Positions 1 through 8,290 of a stretch of DNA of 34,883 nucleotides are shown here, one piece after another (within the stretch, counting starts at the first letter, position 1; the number at the start of each line of letters is the position of its first letter). The stretch is from Candidatus Daviesbacteria bacterium. Its GTDB lineage: Bacteria > Patescibacteriota > Microgenomatia > Daviesbacterales > UBA10151. The stretch spans positions 1 through 34,883 of the forward strand of contig JAUYKM010000018.1 of the NCBI GenBank assembly GCA_030699125.1, in the 5' to 3' direction. The position numbers and the translations under genes were made by a program. The notes below the pieces were generated by a model. That model saw nothing but the letters and a program-made list of their open reading frames with translations. It ran no database searches and was not told the origin of the DNA.

Positions 1-92
1 ATTTTCCCACTGGCATCAATGATATGTTTTTCTCTTTTAATATCTTTTATTGAAAGTTTATTCGTAGAAAAGCTTTGCTTATTAGTACTCAT
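1..92 (-). CDS. rplM: 50S ribosomal protein L13, N-terminal part (cut by window edge)
   Basis: Only the first 30 codons are present; the gene runs off the low-coordinate edge. The translated start ends in HIIDASGK, which is the conserved L13 N-terminal block (normally followed by LGRLAS). L13 is an early-assembling large-subunit protein that binds 23S rRNA. The ATG at 90-92 overlaps the TGA stop of rplQ by 4 nt (ATGA), so it is translationally coupled and belongs to the same operon. In many bacteria rplM-rpsI follows rplQ; rpsI probably lies just outside. An N-terminal stretch of about 20 residues rich in Lys, Ser and Asn precedes the conserved block. Confidence 0.85.
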   Translation of the reverse strand, partial: MSTNKQSFSTNKLSIKDIKREKHIIDASGK

Positions 93-487
93 TTTTTTAT
101 TTTGGACGTCTTTCTTTTTATAGTTGGCTTTTGTGCAATAACTTTTTTCTTGGGGGGTGTTGGTTTTATCTCTTCAGCTCCAATCAAACTCATCTTAACC
201 CTCATAGTTTGATCACCCGGTCTTCTACCCATCTTAACAAGTGATGTATAACCTGAGGTTCTATCACCTAACTTTGCTAAAATTTCTTTAGTTAATCCAA
301 ACTGGTAGAATTTTTTCTCCTTAGCCAGATTAATCACTTTATCAACCAGGCCTTTTATGGATTTAGCCTTGGCTTCTGAAGTCGCAATAGTCCCGTGTGT
401 AAAAATGGCTTGGACTAAACCTTTAAAGAGTGTCTCACGGGTATCTTTATCTCTTCCAAGGTGTTTGCCATAAACTCTATGCCTCAC
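89..487 (-). CDS. rplQ: 50S ribosomal protein L17
   Basis: L17 sits near the peptide exit tunnel of the large subunit. The 132-residue product starts with the family signature MRHRVYGKHLGRD and contains the usual TLFKGLVQAIF and TSEAKAK blocks in residues 1-75. The rest of the L17 fold follows (YTSLVKMGRRPGD). The last 22 residues are a Lys/Pro-rich tail beyond the usual end. The start is a GTG at 485-487, inside the end of rpoA (11-nt overlap). No other in-frame start gives the conserved N-terminus. The order rpsM-rpsK-rpsD-rpoA-rplQ is the canonical alpha operon. Confidence 0.95.
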   Translation of the reverse strand: MRHRVYGKHLGRDKDTRETLFKGLVQAIFTHGTIATSEAKAKSIKGLVDKVINLAKEKKFYQFGLTKEILAKLGDRTSGYTSLVKMGRRPGDQTMRVKMSLIGAEEIKPTPPKKKVIAQKPTIKRKTSKIKK

Positions 488-1379
488 GCAAAGACAACCC
501 CCTCTCAGTCAGCTTTTCCGAAATCATACTTAAGGATTTAGCACCCAAATTTTTTGCCTTTAGGAGTTGAGCTCTTGGGATATTGATTAAATCCTCAATT
601 GTTTCAATTTCAATTGCCTTTAAGGCATTGGTGATTCTAACCGGCAAATCTAATTCTTCTACAGTTAATTTCAATATTTCCTCAGAAATTTTTGGAGTTT
701 CATCTTCTTCCTCTTCTATCTGCGGCTCATATATATTTTTAAAACTTTCTGATAGTATTTTGGCTGTTTCATTTAAAGCCTCAATAGGCTTGATTGTACC
801 ATCTGTGGTAATATCTAAAATTAGTTTATCAAAATCCGTACTTCTACCTACACGAGTTGGTTCAACTGAATAATTAACAGCCACAATCGGACTAAATAGA
901 GCATCAATTACGATAACACCCATCTGATTTGTTTTTCTTTCCTCTGCTTGAGAGTAACCCTTACCTTTTTCTGCAATCATTTCCAAATTTAATTTTGCAT
1001 TCGCAGAAGTTAAGGTAGCGATATGTTGATCTCCATTAACAATCTCTCCATCGCCCTCTATTTCCAAATCTTTTGCTTTAACTTCCTTTTTGCCTGATGT
1101 TTTGATCTTTAATTTGATTGGACTATCTGAGTAAACCTTGGGGCGGATCTTTTTAATATTTAAAATAATTTCAATCACATCTTCTTTTATTCCATCGATG
1201 GTGGAAAACTGATGCGCCACTCCATCAATTTTAATTGAAGTGACTGCCCCACCGCCCAAGACAGTTAAAAGTACCCTTCTTAAACTATTTCCCAATGTAT
1301 GACCAAAACCTGCCTCTAAAGGTTCTATACTTAATTTAGCAGAATTGTCCGATGATTGTTCTGTCTTTACTTTAAACAT
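477..1379 (-). CDS. rpoA: DNA-directed RNA polymerase subunit alpha
   Basis: The alpha subunit dimerises to nucleate RNA polymerase assembly, and its C-terminal domain contacts promoter UP elements and activators. The 300-residue product has the N-terminal dimerisation domain (FGHTLGNSLRRVLL near residue 25; VEPTRVGRSTDFDKLILDI near 170-190). A Glu-rich linker (EEEED, about 221-226) follows. The C-terminal helix-hairpin-helix domain (about 240-300) reads LPVRITNALKAIEIETIEDL and then NLGAKSLSMI. It is slightly shorter than the usual 310-330 residues, but both domains are complete. It ends with TAG inside the rplQ start and begins 8 nt after rpsD. Confidence 0.97.
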   Translation of the reverse strand: MFKVKTEQSSDNSAKLSIEPLEAGFGHTLGNSLRRVLLTVLGGGAVTSIKIDGVAHQFSTIDGIKEDVIEIILNIKKIRPKVYSDSPIKLKIKTSGKKEVKAKDLEIEGDGEIVNGDQHIATLTSANAKLNLEMIAEKGKGYSQAEERKTNQMGVIVIDALFSPIVAVNYSVEPTRVGRSTDFDKLILDITTDGTIKPIEALNETAKILSESFKNIYEPQIEEEEDETPKISEEILKLTVEELDLPVRITNALKAIEIETIEDLINIPRAQLLKAKNLGAKSLSMISEKLTERGLSLREA

Positions 1380-1387
1380 AAATTAAT

Positions 1388-1993
1388 TTACCTTGAATAG
1401 TATTCCACAATTAATTGTTCCTCAATTGCTTGTTCCATCTCATCCCTTTCCGGTCTTCTTAAAACCTTGCCAAAAGTAGCTTCTCTTTCAAGCCACCCCG
1501 GCAAGGTAGATTGTTCTTCAATCTCTTTTTTGACCAGAGTATTATCTCTCAATTGAGGCGATAATGCAATAGTTTGACCTATATCCGTAGTATATGAGGG
1601 AATATTAATTTTTTTATTGTCAATTGAAATATGTCCGTGTGTAACTAATTGCCTGGCTTGGGCCCTGCTTTTGGCAAGACCTAATCTGAAGACTACATTA
1701 TCTAATCTTCTTTCCAAGAGCTCAAGAAGCATTAGACCCGTTGCTCCCTTTACTTTACTGGCTCTTTCAAAATATTTTCTAAATTGTCTCTCTAATATTC
1801 CATAAAATCTTTTGGCTTTCTGTTTTTCTCTTAGCTGAAGTCCATATTCAGAAACTCTTTTTCGTCTTCTGGCACTACTTCTTTGACCAGGATTTATCAC
1901 TCCCTTTCTTTCCATGGCTTTAATATCTTTACTAAAAAGAGGTAAACCTTCTCTTTTGGATAATCTTCTTTTGGGACCAGTGTATCTTGCCAT
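1388..1993 (-). CDS. rpsD: 30S ribosomal protein S4
   Basis: S4 is a primary 16S rRNA binding protein that starts assembly of the 30S body and, in many bacteria, represses its own operon. The 201-residue protein begins MARYTGPKRRLSKREG. It lacks the four cysteines of the zinc-binding form, so it is a C-minus S4. The S4 RNA-binding domain (about residues 92-155) contains LERRLDNVVFRLGLAKSRAQ and then LVTHGHISIDNKKINIPSY. The C-terminus ending LIVEYYSR is typical. It lies 3 nt after rpsK and 8 nt before rpoA. No separate leader structure is visible, because the gene is internal to the operon. Confidence 0.97.
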   Translation of the reverse strand: MARYTGPKRRLSKREGLPLFSKDIKAMERKGVINPGQRSSARRRKRVSEYGLQLREKQKAKRFYGILERQFRKYFERASKVKGATGLMLLELLERRLDNVVFRLGLAKSRAQARQLVTHGHISIDNKKINIPSYTTDIGQTIALSPQLRDNTLVKKEIEEQSTLPGWLEREATFGKVLRRPERDEMEQAIEEQLIVEYYSR

Positions 1994-1996
1994 TTT

Positions 1997-2404
1997 TTAT
2001 ACTCTCCTTCTCTTTTTTGGTCTAGGGCCATTATGGGGAATCGGCGTCACATCAGCAATCATGGTAATATTTATTCCTGTTCCTCTTAAGGCTTTGATCG
2101 TAGCATCTCTACCTGGTCCAGGTCCTTTAATATAGACTTCACAAGAACTTATTCCTATCTCTTTTGCCTTTTGGGCAACTTTCTCCATGGCAGAAATGGC
2201 CGCAAAAGGGGTGGCTTTTCTGGCTCCTTTAAATCCGGAAGAACCGGAAGTTGCCCAGGCCAAAGTTTTACCAGAATTATCTGTCAGAGTAACCAGAGTA
2301 TTATTAAAAGTGGCAGTAACATAAACTCTACCAGCAGTTATTCTTTTTTCCTCTTTTTTTGTTTTTGCTCCAAAGGACTTTGTTTTTATCTGCTTTTTTG
2401 TCAT
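1997..2404 (-). CDS. rpsK: 30S ribosomal protein S11
   Basis: S11 lines the 30S platform near the mRNA exit and contacts S7 and S18. The 135-residue sequence has the strongly conserved core [16 protein letters not shown], followed by the signature [17 protein letters not shown] and a basic C-terminal end ([12 protein letters not shown]) that matches the family. The first 20 residues are a Lys-rich extension before the core. The ATG overlaps the rpsM stop by 4 nt (ATGA), which indicates coupled translation. Confidence 0.97.
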   Translation of the reverse strand: MTKKQIKTKSFGAKTKKEEKRITAGRVYVTATFNNTLVTLTDNSGKTLAWATSGSSGFKGARKATPFAAISAMEKVAQKAKEIGISSCEVYIKGPGPGRDATIKALRGTGINITMIADVTPIPHNGPRPKKRRRV

Positions 2405-2820
2405 TTTTCAGCCTCTTTGGTTTCTGGTGCTTTTATGCCCGTTTTTGATTGGATCTCTTTACTAATTGCTCCCACTGTTTTTCTTTTTCCTCTTCTGGTC
2501 CTGGCATTACTCCTGGTTCTTTGACCTCTGGTAGGTAGACCTCTTTTATGTCTTAAACCTCTATAACTGCCTATTTCTTCCAGTCTTTTGATATTTTGTT
2601 CCACTTCCTGTCTTAAATCTCCCTCTACTTTAAATTTTTCTATTGCTTTCTGTAATTTTCCAATCTCTTCCTCTGTTAACTCTTTAACTTTTTTAGCAGC
2701 ATCTATCCTTGTTTCTTTTATTACATTAACCACATTGGAGCGGCCTATTCCAAAAATATAGGTAAGTCCAATATCCAATCTTTTATTTTCCGGTAAATCT
2801 ACTCCTGCTATACGTGCCAT
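2401..2820 (-). CDS. rpsM: 30S ribosomal protein S13
   Basis: S13 sits in the 30S head, forms bridges to the 50S subunit and touches the P-site tRNA through its basic tail. The N-terminus [20 protein letters not shown] and the helix-two-turn-helix region [10 protein letters not shown] are diagnostic. [20 protein letters not shown] followed by [12 protein letters not shown] marks the C-terminal rRNA/tRNA-binding segment. At 139 residues it is 15-20 longer than usual because of a charged tail (about 118-139). It starts 3 nt after rpmJ and overlaps rpsK by 4 nt. Confidence 0.97.
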   Translation of the reverse strand: MARIAGVDLPENKRLDIGLTYIFGIGRSNVVNVIKETRIDAAKKVKELTEEEIGKLQKAIEKFKVEGDLRQEVEQNIKRLEEIGSYRGLRHKRGLPTRGQRTRSNARTRRGKRKTVGAISKEIQSKTGIKAPETKEAEK

Positions 2821-2823
2821 AAA

Positions 2824-2940
2824 TTATCCTTGTCTTTGCTTATGCCTAGGATCACGGGGGCATATTACATACAACACGCCCTCGCGCTTGACTATTTTAC
2901 AAAATTTACATCTTATTTTTATGCTAGCTGCTACTTTCAC
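2824..2940 (-). CDS. rpmJ: 50S ribosomal protein L36 (zinc-binding form)
   Basis: This 38-residue gene fills the gap between infA and rpsM. Translated from the GTG at 2938-2940 it gives [20 protein letters not shown], then [19 protein letters not shown]11, C14, C27 and H33 are the zinc-ribbon ligands of C-plus L36, and the spacing matches the family. GGAG lies about 10 nt before the GTG, which supports that start. L36 stabilises 23S rRNA near the L6/L16 region. It lies 14 nt after infA and 3 nt before rpsM, which is the canonical order. ATG is not available in frame at the N-terminus. Confidence 0.95.
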   Translation of the reverse strand: MKVAASIKIRCKFCKIVKREGVLYVICPRDPRHKQRQG

Positions 2941-2954
2941 GTTTTTAATTCTCC

Positions 2955-3197
2955 TTATTTCAATCTAAATGTAATTCTCCCTTTATCCAAATCATATTGA
3001 GGACTCATTTCAATCCTTACCCTATCTCCCTCCAAAAGCCTAATATAGTGCATCCTCATTTTACCTGAAATATGACATAAAATGATTCTGCCTACCAACT
3101 CAGGCAGTTGGGCACTTCTATCAATCCCTACTCTAAATAAAGTATTAGGCAAAACTTCCAATACTTTGCCTTCCACCTCAATTACATCTTTAGCCAT
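2955..3197 (-). CDS. infA: Translation initiation factor IF-1
   Basis: IF-1 is a single OB-fold protein that occupies the 30S A site and helps IF-2 and IF-3 during initiation. The 80-residue product begins [19 protein letters not shown]. It contains [20 protein letters not shown], the rRNA-contacting face of the family, and ends KGRITFRLK. The usual length is about 72 residues. The ATG is preceded by GAGG at about 9 nt. A promoter is visible just upstream (-35 TTGTAG, -10 TAAAAT), so infA-rpmJ-rpsM-rpsK-rpsD-rpoA-rplQ-rplM can be made independently of the rplC-map section. Confidence 0.97.
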   Translation of the reverse strand: MAKDVIEVEGKVLEVLPNTLFRVGIDRSAQLPELVGRIILCHISGKMRMHYIRLLEGDRVRIEMSPQYDLDKGRITFRLK

Positions 3198-3213
3198 TAT
3201 TTAGGTCCTCGGT

Positions 3214-3242
3214 ATTTTATCAAATTTAGGTTCATACTACAA
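3214..3242 (-). promoter_or_regulatory. Predicted promoter of infA
   Basis: On the minus strand TTGTAG (3237-3242) and TAAAAT (3214-3219) are separated by exactly 17 nt. TGA directly precedes the -10 box, as in extended -10 promoters. The predicted start of transcription is near 3207, about 10 nt before the infA ATG, so the leader is very short but still keeps a GAGG. It splits the superoperon after map. Confidence 0.6.
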
Positions 3243-3247
3243 GCCCA

Positions 3248-3326
3248 TAATTCTTGTTCTACAAGAATTAACAGGTTCTGCGAGTACTGCGATATAATTC
3301 CTCCCATCGCAGGACGAGCAGGTCCT
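3248..3326 (-). other. Three inverted repeats in the map-infA gap
   Basis: The 134-nt gap between map and infA holds three hairpin-forming repeats. AGGAC/GTCCT lies at 3311-3326. CTGCGAT/ATCGCAG lies at 3287-3312, with a minus-strand loop containing GGGAGGAATT. A 10-bp TAATTCTTGT/ACAAGAATTA stem with a 3-nt loop lies at 3248-3270. The first two share bases, so they would be alternative structures. None is followed by a U-run, so they do not look like a normal intrinsic terminator. They could be a processing site, a 3' end stabiliser for the map transcript, or an operator for the infA promoter. Confidence 0.45.
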
Positions 3327-3331
3327 TATAA

Positions 3332-4093
3332 TTACGTATGTCTCCAGTCTGTTAAAACTTCCGCTCTCCTCTTTCCTATTACCACAGTCATCTCAAAAAG
3401 TCCTCCCCAAGACCCATCAGCTGAGGAGTAAGTCCATCCATCCTTATCCAAAGTTACTTCAGGTGTTCCTTTTGTATAGATAACCTCAATTGCCAAACTC
3501 ATTCCTATCTTTAAATCTTTGCCTGTTCCCCTCTTTCCATACCCGGCTACCTCAGGATCCTCATGTAATTTTTTGCCAATGCCATGTCCCACCAGACTTC
3601 TCACTATATGATATCCCAAACCTTCAACTTTGGACTGGATAGCCTCTGATATATCACCGATTCTATTCCCCGAAACTGCCTGTGCTACCCCATCCCATAA
3701 AGCTTCCTCACCTACTTTAAGAAATCTCTCTTTCTCTTTATTGCTTTTTCCATCTTTTTCCTTTACCAAGATCGTCCAAGCGCAATCCGCATGCCAACCT
3801 TTATAAACAGTAGCCAAATCAATACTGACTAAATCTCCTTCTCTTATTTTTCTTGCAGTTGGAATCCCGTGTACTACTTCTTCATTAACAGTAATGCAGG
3901 TGGCAAATTTATACCCTGGTACGCTTTTATAAGACAGATCACCACCCAATCGATAAATTTCATCCTCGGCAATTCTATTTAATTCCAACTCACTTATTCC
4001 TACTCTGATTGAATTAAGAGCTCGTTTTAGGGCAGAGGAAGCGATATAAGCACTCTTTCTCATTAAGCTATGCTCATAGCTGTTCCTAACCAC
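3332..4093 (-). CDS. map: Methionine aminopeptidase, type I
   Basis: The enzyme removes the initiator Met from nascent proteins using two metal ions. Metal-ligand regions are visible in order: DLATVYKGWHADCAWT (two Asp), VGHGIGKKLHEDPEV (His), a Glu in LAIEVIY, and the final Glu in LFEMTVVIG. The start is taken as the GTG at 4091-4093, which gives 253 residues and places ten residues before the conserved MRKSAYIA helix, as in the family. AGAAAGG lies upstream as a possible ribosome site. It overlaps the adk stop by 8 nt. An alternative ATG at 4063 would shorten the N-terminus by ten residues. The neighbours secY-adk-map-infA are the classical order. Confidence 0.93.
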   Translation of the reverse strand: MVRNSYEHSLMRKSAYIASSALKRALNSIRVGISELELNRIAEDEIYRLGGDLSYKSVPGYKFATCITVNEEVVHGIPTARKIREGDLVSIDLATVYKGWHADCAWTILVKEKDGKSNKEKERFLKVGEEALWDGVAQAVSGNRIGDISEAIQSKVEGLGYHIVRSLVGHGIGKKLHEDPEVAGYGKRGTGKDLKIGMSLAIEVIYTKGTPEVTLDKDGWTYSSADGSWGGLFEMTVVIGKRRAEVLTDWRHT

Positions 4094-4616
4094 CGGTAGC
4101 CTTTCTGATATTTTCAAAGATTGGCCCGATTTCACCACTTCCATCAACTATTGACAACAAACCCAACCTTTGATAATAATCCAAAATTGGATCTGTCTGC
4201 TCATGATATATATTAAGTCTTTCAGTTATCAATTCCCTGGTATCGTCTTCTCTTCCTCTTTTCAAAAGTCTACTTATAGATTCTTCGTCAGAAATTTTTA
4301 AATAAATTACCTTATCAAAATTTGGCTCAAATAATCTTATCTGTTCCATATTTCTAGGATAACCGTCCAAAATATAACCATTTTGGCAATCGTCTTTAGC
4401 CAATCTTTTCTTTACCAGGGAGACTGTTGTCTCATTATCAATCAATTTACCCCTGTCGTAAATCTTTTTAATTCTTCTACCCTCATCACTATCTTCCTCT
4501 TTAAATTTTCTAAAAATCTCTCCGGTGGAAATTACAGGAACTTTAAGCTTTGCAGATAAAAGTTTTCCCTGAGTTGATTTTCCTGATCCCTGTGGACCAA
4601 TTAAAAGTATTCTCAT
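4086..4616 (-). CDS. adk: Adenylate kinase, short-LID form
   Basis: It interconverts ATP and AMP with two ADP in the cytoplasm. The P-loop GPQGSGKST (residues 7-15), the AMP-binding region with STGEIFR, and DGYPRN (about 84-89) are clear. The product is 176 residues against about 215 for the long bacterial form. The segment between [10 protein letters not shown] and TRELITERL is short, so the zinc or beta-sheet LID is absent. The ATG overlaps the secY stop by 4 nt (ATGA) and the gene end overlaps map by 8 nt. It might act on other nucleoside monophosphates, but its position favours adk. Confidence 0.92.
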   Translation of the reverse strand: MRILLIGPQGSGKSTQGKLLSAKLKVPVISTGEIFRKFKEEDSDEGRRIKKIYDRGKLIDNETTVSLVKKRLAKDDCQNGYILDGYPRNMEQIRLFEPNFDKVIYLKISDEESISRLLKRGREDDTRELITERLNIYHEQTDPILDYYQRLGLLSIVDGSGEIGPIFENIRKATGG

Positions 4617-5908
4617 GATCGCCTGGCAAATACCTCATAACTTTTCTCAATCAGTTTAGATTCAAATTGTTTGGCTGTATCCATAATCACCGATACCACA
4701 ATCAAAAGCCCTGTTCCTCCTAAAACTAAAGTGGTAATGCCGGTAACTTGAGTGGCAATTGATGGCAATATGGCCACAGTTCCCAAAAAGATCGCTCCTG
4801 CCAAAGTCACTCGCACCATAATGTAATTAAGGTAAGAGGCAGTGGCAGTCCCCGGCCTGATCCCCGGGATAAATCCATTATATTTTTTTATTTCATCAGA
4901 CACTTTAACCGGATTAAAAATAACTGCTGTGTAGAAAAAGGTAAAACCAACCACCAATAAGAAATAAACTAAATTATAAATGAGATTAGTGGGGCCAAAA
5001 TTAGCAGCCAACCATCTGCCCAAAAAAGCAAGTTGCATCTGATTTACATTAGATAAATACTGGCCGGCAAAAGAAGGAACCAAAACCAGAGAAACTGCAA
5101 AAATAATGGGGATGACCCCTGCCTGGTTAACTCTTAAAGGTAAATAAGTTTTGACATCATCTTTTAAGATTTTCCCCCCGACAAACCTTCTGGCATACTG
5201 AACAGATATTTGTCTTCTTCCCTCATTAATAAAAACTACGGCTGCAATTACTGCCAGCGATAGAGCGGAAAAAATCAGTATATTTAAAATTTGAGTCTGT
5301 TCAATAATGGAGGCTGTCTGAGTAACTACCACCGGAATTCTGGAGACAATTCCGGCGAAAATCAAAAGAGAAATCCCATTACCGATACCATATTCCGTAA
5401 TCAGCTCCCCCAGCCACATCAGAAGAACGGTACCGGCAGTGAGTCCCACCACAATGGCGGCAATCTGAATGGGGGTCGCACTTGATAAAATCCCCTGATT
5501 AGTCAAAAGTACAAACATGCCTATAGCTTGTACAACAGCCAATGGTACAGCCAAATATCTGGTATATTGATTGATCTTTTGTCTGCCATAATCTCCTTCT
5601 TTAGATAAGGCCTCAAGCGAGGGTACAATCATGGTTAAAAGCTGCATAATAATTGAGGCATTAATATAGGGGTTTAATCCCAGGGAAATAATGGAAAAAT
5701 TAACCAAAGTTCCTCCGGAAAAAATATCCAAAAGCCCCAAAAGCTGATTGGAGGCAAAAAGATTTCTTAATGCTACAAAATCAATGCCCCCTACCGGAAT
5801 ATGGGCAATAATTCTAAAAAGAATGATTATGCAAACGGTAATAAAAATTTTCCGCCTTAGTTCAGCAATTTTAAAAGCATTAATAATGGGATCTAAAATA
5901 TTAGACAT
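4613..5908 (-). CDS. secY: Preprotein translocase subunit SecY
   Basis: SecY is the pore of the Sec translocon in the cytoplasmic membrane. The 431-residue protein has about ten hydrophobic segments. The N-terminal amphipathic start [14 protein letters not shown] is followed by a first membrane span with [12 protein letters not shown]. The plug/TM2 region reads [19 protein letters not shown]. The cytosolic loop [10 protein letters not shown] (about residue 235) and the late [21 protein letters not shown] and [20 protein letters not shown] blocks are typical. It overlaps rplO by 8 nt and adk by 4 nt. No secE or secG is visible in the window. Confidence 0.97.
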   Translation of the reverse strand: MSNILDPIINAFKIAELRRKIFITVCIIILFRIIAHIPVGGIDFVALRNLFASNQLLGLLDIFSGGTLVNFSIISLGLNPYINASIIMQLLTMIVPSLEALSKEGDYGRQKINQYTRYLAVPLAVVQAIGMFVLLTNQGILSSATPIQIAAIVVGLTAGTVLLMWLGELITEYGIGNGISLLIFAGIVSRIPVVVTQTASIIEQTQILNILIFSALSLAVIAAVVFINEGRRQISVQYARRFVGGKILKDDVKTYLPLRVNQAGVIPIIFAVSLVLVPSFAGQYLSNVNQMQLAFLGRWLAANFGPTNLIYNLVYFLLVVGFTFFYTAVIFNPVKVSDEIKKYNGFIPGIRPGTATASYLNYIMVRVTLAGAIFLGTVAILPSIATQVTGITTLVLGGTGLLIVVSVIMDTAKQFESKLIEKSYEVFARRS

Positions 5909-6332
5909 CTACTTTTCCCCCAATTTTTTCAATAGCCTTTTTAACATTTTTCGAAACAGGCAATTTGACAATTAAGGCTTTTTCTAACTTTCCTTTTAAA
6001 AGAATTTTTATTCCAGATTTTACATCCTTCTCGTTGACAACTTTTGCCTTGATTAATTGTTCCAAATCTATCTTTGAACCTTTAGGGAAAACGTTTAACT
6101 TGGATAAATGAACGATTTTAGGTTTTGAGGAAATCTTAGGATTACCCTGTCCTTTTCTTAAAGGCAGTTTTCTGTAAAAAGAAACGTCCCCGGTGAATCT
6201 TAGAGGAATTTTTTCTCTAGATTTTTGTCCTTTTGATCCCCTGGCTGAAGTTTTTCCCTTACCAGAGCCTATTCCCCGCCCTATCCTCTTTTTAGATCTG
6301 GTCTTAATTTTTGTTAATTCATTTAGTTTCAT
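5901..6332 (-). CDS. rplO: 50S ribosomal protein L15
   Basis: L15 is a late-assembly protein of the 50S core with a long basic N-terminal extension. The start is placed at the ATG at 6330-6332 ([10 protein letters not shown]), which gives 143 residues. The five codons before it lie inside rpsE and are not conserved in the family. [20 protein letters not shown] (about 22-41) is the diagnostic Gly/Lys-rich rRNA-binding region. The gene overlaps the rpsE stop by 14 nt and follows rpsE directly, so the usual rpmD gene (L30) is missing from its normal place. Confidence 0.95.
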   Translation of the reverse strand: MKLNELTKIKTRSKKRIGRGIGSGKGKTSARGSKGQKSREKIPLRFTGDVSFYRKLPLRKGQGNPKISSKPKIVHLSKLNVFPKGSKIDLEQLIKAKVVNEKDVKSGIKILLKGKLEKALIVKLPVSKNVKKAIEKIGGKVDV

Positions 6333-6789
6333 CTTTACTGCCCCCATTAACTTTTCTCAGTCTTTTTAGAGCTTCCAGAGTGGCATAAACATTTGAGGCC
6401 TGATTAGAGGTTCCCAATATTTTGGAAACAATATCATGAATCCCGGCTGCTTCCACCACAATCCTCACTGCCCCTCCCGCAATCACTCCAGTACCCAAAG
6501 GAGCAGGTTTTAAAAGTACTCTGGCTGCTCCTAATTTAATTAAAATTTGATGGGGAATTGTTTTACCTTTAAGCGGTACTTCTATCATGTGTTTTTTGGC
6601 ATAAACTGTGGCTTTATTCACGGCCGATCTGACTTCTTGGGCTTTACCTAAACCTACTCCCACTTTGCCGTTTCTATCCCCCACCACAACCAATACTGAG
6701 AGAGATCTTTTATCTCCTCCTTTGGTCTTTTTAGAAACCCTATTCACTTGTACTACTTTTTCAAAATATTCTTCTACGTTATTATCCAT
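6319..6789 (-). CDS. rpsE: 30S ribosomal protein S5
   Basis: S5 acts at the mRNA entry side and supports decoding fidelity. The 156-residue product has the N-terminal double-stranded RNA-binding domain VQVNRVSKKTKGGDKRSLS (about 13-31), then VVGDRNGKVGVGLGKAQEV. The C-terminal domain contains LKPAPLGTGVIAGGAVRIV and later GIHDIVSKILGTSNQASNV. It starts 15 nt after rplR and ends within rplO. Its length is within the usual range. Confidence 0.97.
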   Translation of the reverse strand: MDNNVEEYFEKVVQVNRVSKKTKGGDKRSLSVLVVVGDRNGKVGVGLGKAQEVRSAVNKATVYAKKHMIEVPLKGKTIPHQILIKLGAARVLLKPAPLGTGVIAGGAVRIVVEAAGIHDIVSKILGTSNQASNVYATLEALKRLRKVNGGSKDETK

Positions 6790-6804
6790 AACTTTATTAG
6801 AAAT

Positions 6805-7137
6805 TTAAAATTCTAACCCCCCTTCTCTTGCTCCTTTGGCAAGTTGGGCTACTCTTCCATGATACAGAAATCCTCCTCTATCAAAAACAACTGTTTTAAT
6901 CTTTGCCTTCAAGGCCTTTTTGGCAATATCCTGACCAACCTTATATGCTCTTTCTTTTTTTACCCCCTTTTGCTTATAATCTGATGCCGAAAATAAAGTT
7001 TTCCCTCCCTTATCATCAATAATCTGAGCATAGATATGTTTATTGGCCCGAAAGATGGCCAGTCTTGGCATATTCTCTGTACCCAGTATCTTTTTTCTAA
7101 CTTTAATATGTCTTTTAATCCTTGATCGTCTTTTCAT
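6805..7137 (-). CDS. rplR: 50S ribosomal protein L18
   Basis: L18 binds 5S rRNA in the central protuberance together with L5. The 110-residue sequence shows a basic N-terminus ([20 protein letters not shown]), then [19 protein letters not shown], and the C-terminal [20 protein letters not shown]. The last block is the family hallmark. It is 5 nt downstream of rplF and 15 nt upstream of rpsE, in the standard spc order. Confidence 0.96.
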   Translation of the reverse strand: MKRRSRIKRHIKVRKKILGTENMPRLAIFRANKHIYAQIIDDKGGKTLFSASDYKQKGVKKERAYKVGQDIAKKALKAKIKTVVFDRGGFLYHGRVAQLAKGAREGGLEF

Positions 7138-7142
7138 ATAAA

Positions 7143-7712
7143 TTAAGCTGATCCTCCCGGAGTGCCTGGCATACCTATTTTCCCGCTTTTACCTAACTTC
7201 TTTCTGACATATTCACCCATCATTCTAATACCTTTACCTTTATAAACATCCGGCTTTCTTACTTTTCTAATATTGGCTGCTACCTGACCGACTAACTGCT
7301 TATCTATACCAATTACTTTTATTTTGGTATTATCTGATATCTCAAAGCTGATTCCTTCCGGGGCTTTAATTTCTACCGGATGTGAATATCCAACATTTAG
7401 GCTAATATGGTCAGAACCACCTTGTACTCTAAAACCGACCCCTATCAGTTCCAAATTTTTACTCCATCCCTCAGTTACCCCATTAATCATATTGACAATA
7501 ATATTTCTGACCAATCCTTGTAGTGCCTTGGTCCTTTTTTGATCATTTTTCTTACTTATAACAATCCTATTTGCAGCTATTTCCACCGAAACTAATTTCT
7601 CCACATGAAATTTTAAGCTTCCTTTAGGCCCGGTTACTTTAATAAAGCTTTCCATCTTTTCAACTGTAACCCCTTCCGGTATTAAAATAGGTGCATCTCC
7701 CACTCTACCCAT
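7143..7712 (-). CDS. rplF: 50S ribosomal protein L6
   Basis: L6 lies at the base of the L7/L12 stalk near the factor-binding site. The start is set at the ATG at 7710-7712 ([15 protein letters not shown]), which matches the family N-terminus. A GGTAGGG about 11 nt upstream can serve as ribosome site, and a TTG further up would add seven non-conserved residues. The 189 residues form two L6 repeats (about 1-82 and 83-189). The C-terminal signature is [20 protein letters not shown] (about 154-173). It starts 14 nt after the rpsH stop. Confidence 0.95.
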   Translation of the reverse strand: MGRVGDAPILIPEGVTVEKMESFIKVTGPKGSLKFHVEKLVSVEIAANRIVISKKNDQKRTKALQGLVRNIIVNMINGVTEGWSKNLELIGVGFRVQGGSDHISLNVGYSHPVEIKAPEGISFEISDNTKIKVIGIDKQLVGQVAANIRKVRKPDVYKGKGIRMMGEYVRKKLGKSGKIGMPGTPGGSA

Positions 7713-7726
7713 ATATTTGTTTAACC

Positions 7727-8107
7727 CTACCAAACTAGGGCCATGACCTCCCCTCCTAGATGTTTTTTTCTGGCTTCTTTATCAGTCATAATACCTTTTG
7801 GAGTAGAAATAATAGCAATTCCTAACCCACTTAAAACTCTTGGTAACTCGTTTACCCCTTTATAAACTCTAAGGGAAGGCTTTGAGATTCTTTTTAAATC
7901 TGTCAGTGCAGGTTGTCTGTTGATATATTTCAGAGAAACAAACACCTCATGATTTTTTTCTTCAACAGAATCAATATATCCTTCTTTTTGAAGTAATTTC
8001 ATAATTTTTATAATCAGTTTAGAATAAGGTTGACTGACTGATTCCTTACCTACTCTATAACCGTTTTTAATTCTGATTAATGCATCTCCAATTGAATCTG
8101 ATACCAT
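7727..8107 (-). CDS. rpsH: 30S ribosomal protein S8
   Basis: S8 binds the central domain of 16S rRNA and in enterobacteria represses the spc operon by binding its mRNA. Starting at the ATG 8105-8107 (MVSDSIGDALIRIKNGY), the protein has 126 residues. The C-terminal signature VLSGLGIAIISTPKGIMTDKEA and the final LGGEVMALVW match the family. The ATG lies 2 nt after the rpsZ stop. A TTG 9 nt upstream was rejected because it lies inside rpsZ and adds no conserved residue. No obvious S8-type operator was recognised around rplE. Confidence 0.95.
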   Translation of the reverse strand: MVSDSIGDALIRIKNGYRVGKESVSQPYSKLIIKIMKLLQKEGYIDSVEEKNHEVFVSLKYINRQPALTDLKRISKPSLRVYKGVNELPRVLSGLGIAIISTPKGIMTDKEARKKHLGGEVMALVW

Positions 8108-8109
8108 AA

Positions 8110-8289
8110 TTACCAACTCGCTTTCTTTACTCCGGGCAATTGCCCAAGATAAGCCAACTCTCTAAAACATAATCTGCAAAGTCCAAATTTTCTGATATAT
8201 GCTCTTGATCTACCACACCTTAAACAACGGTTTTTCTTTTGCACATCATATTTAAATTTATTTTTTACAATATTACTGACCTTGGCCAT
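8110..8289 (-). CDS. rpsZ: 30S ribosomal protein S14, type Z (zinc form)
   Basis: The 59-residue gene between rplE and rpsH encodes a short C-plus S14. It begins [16 protein letters not shown]. Two CxxC pairs, CLRC (22-25) and CRLC (38-41), form the zinc ribbon. It ends [15 protein letters not shown], the type-Z C-terminus. S14 sits in the 30S head and binds 16S rRNA near the decoding area. The ATG lies one nt after the rplE stop, and TAA lies 2 nt before the rpsH ATG. Its length equals that of short S14 proteins (about 61), not the 100-residue C-minus type. Confidence 0.96.
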   Translation of the reverse strand: MAKVSNIVKNKFKYDVQKKNRCLRCGRSRAYIRKFGLCRLCFRELAYLGQLPGVKKASW

Positions 8290-8290
8290 A

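Noticed and set aside
3199-3309. A 36-codon frame upstream of infA, ending in TAA that overlaps the infA ATG
   Set aside because: No ribosome site before its ATG, no recognisable similarity, and the infA promoter lies inside it; likely chance.
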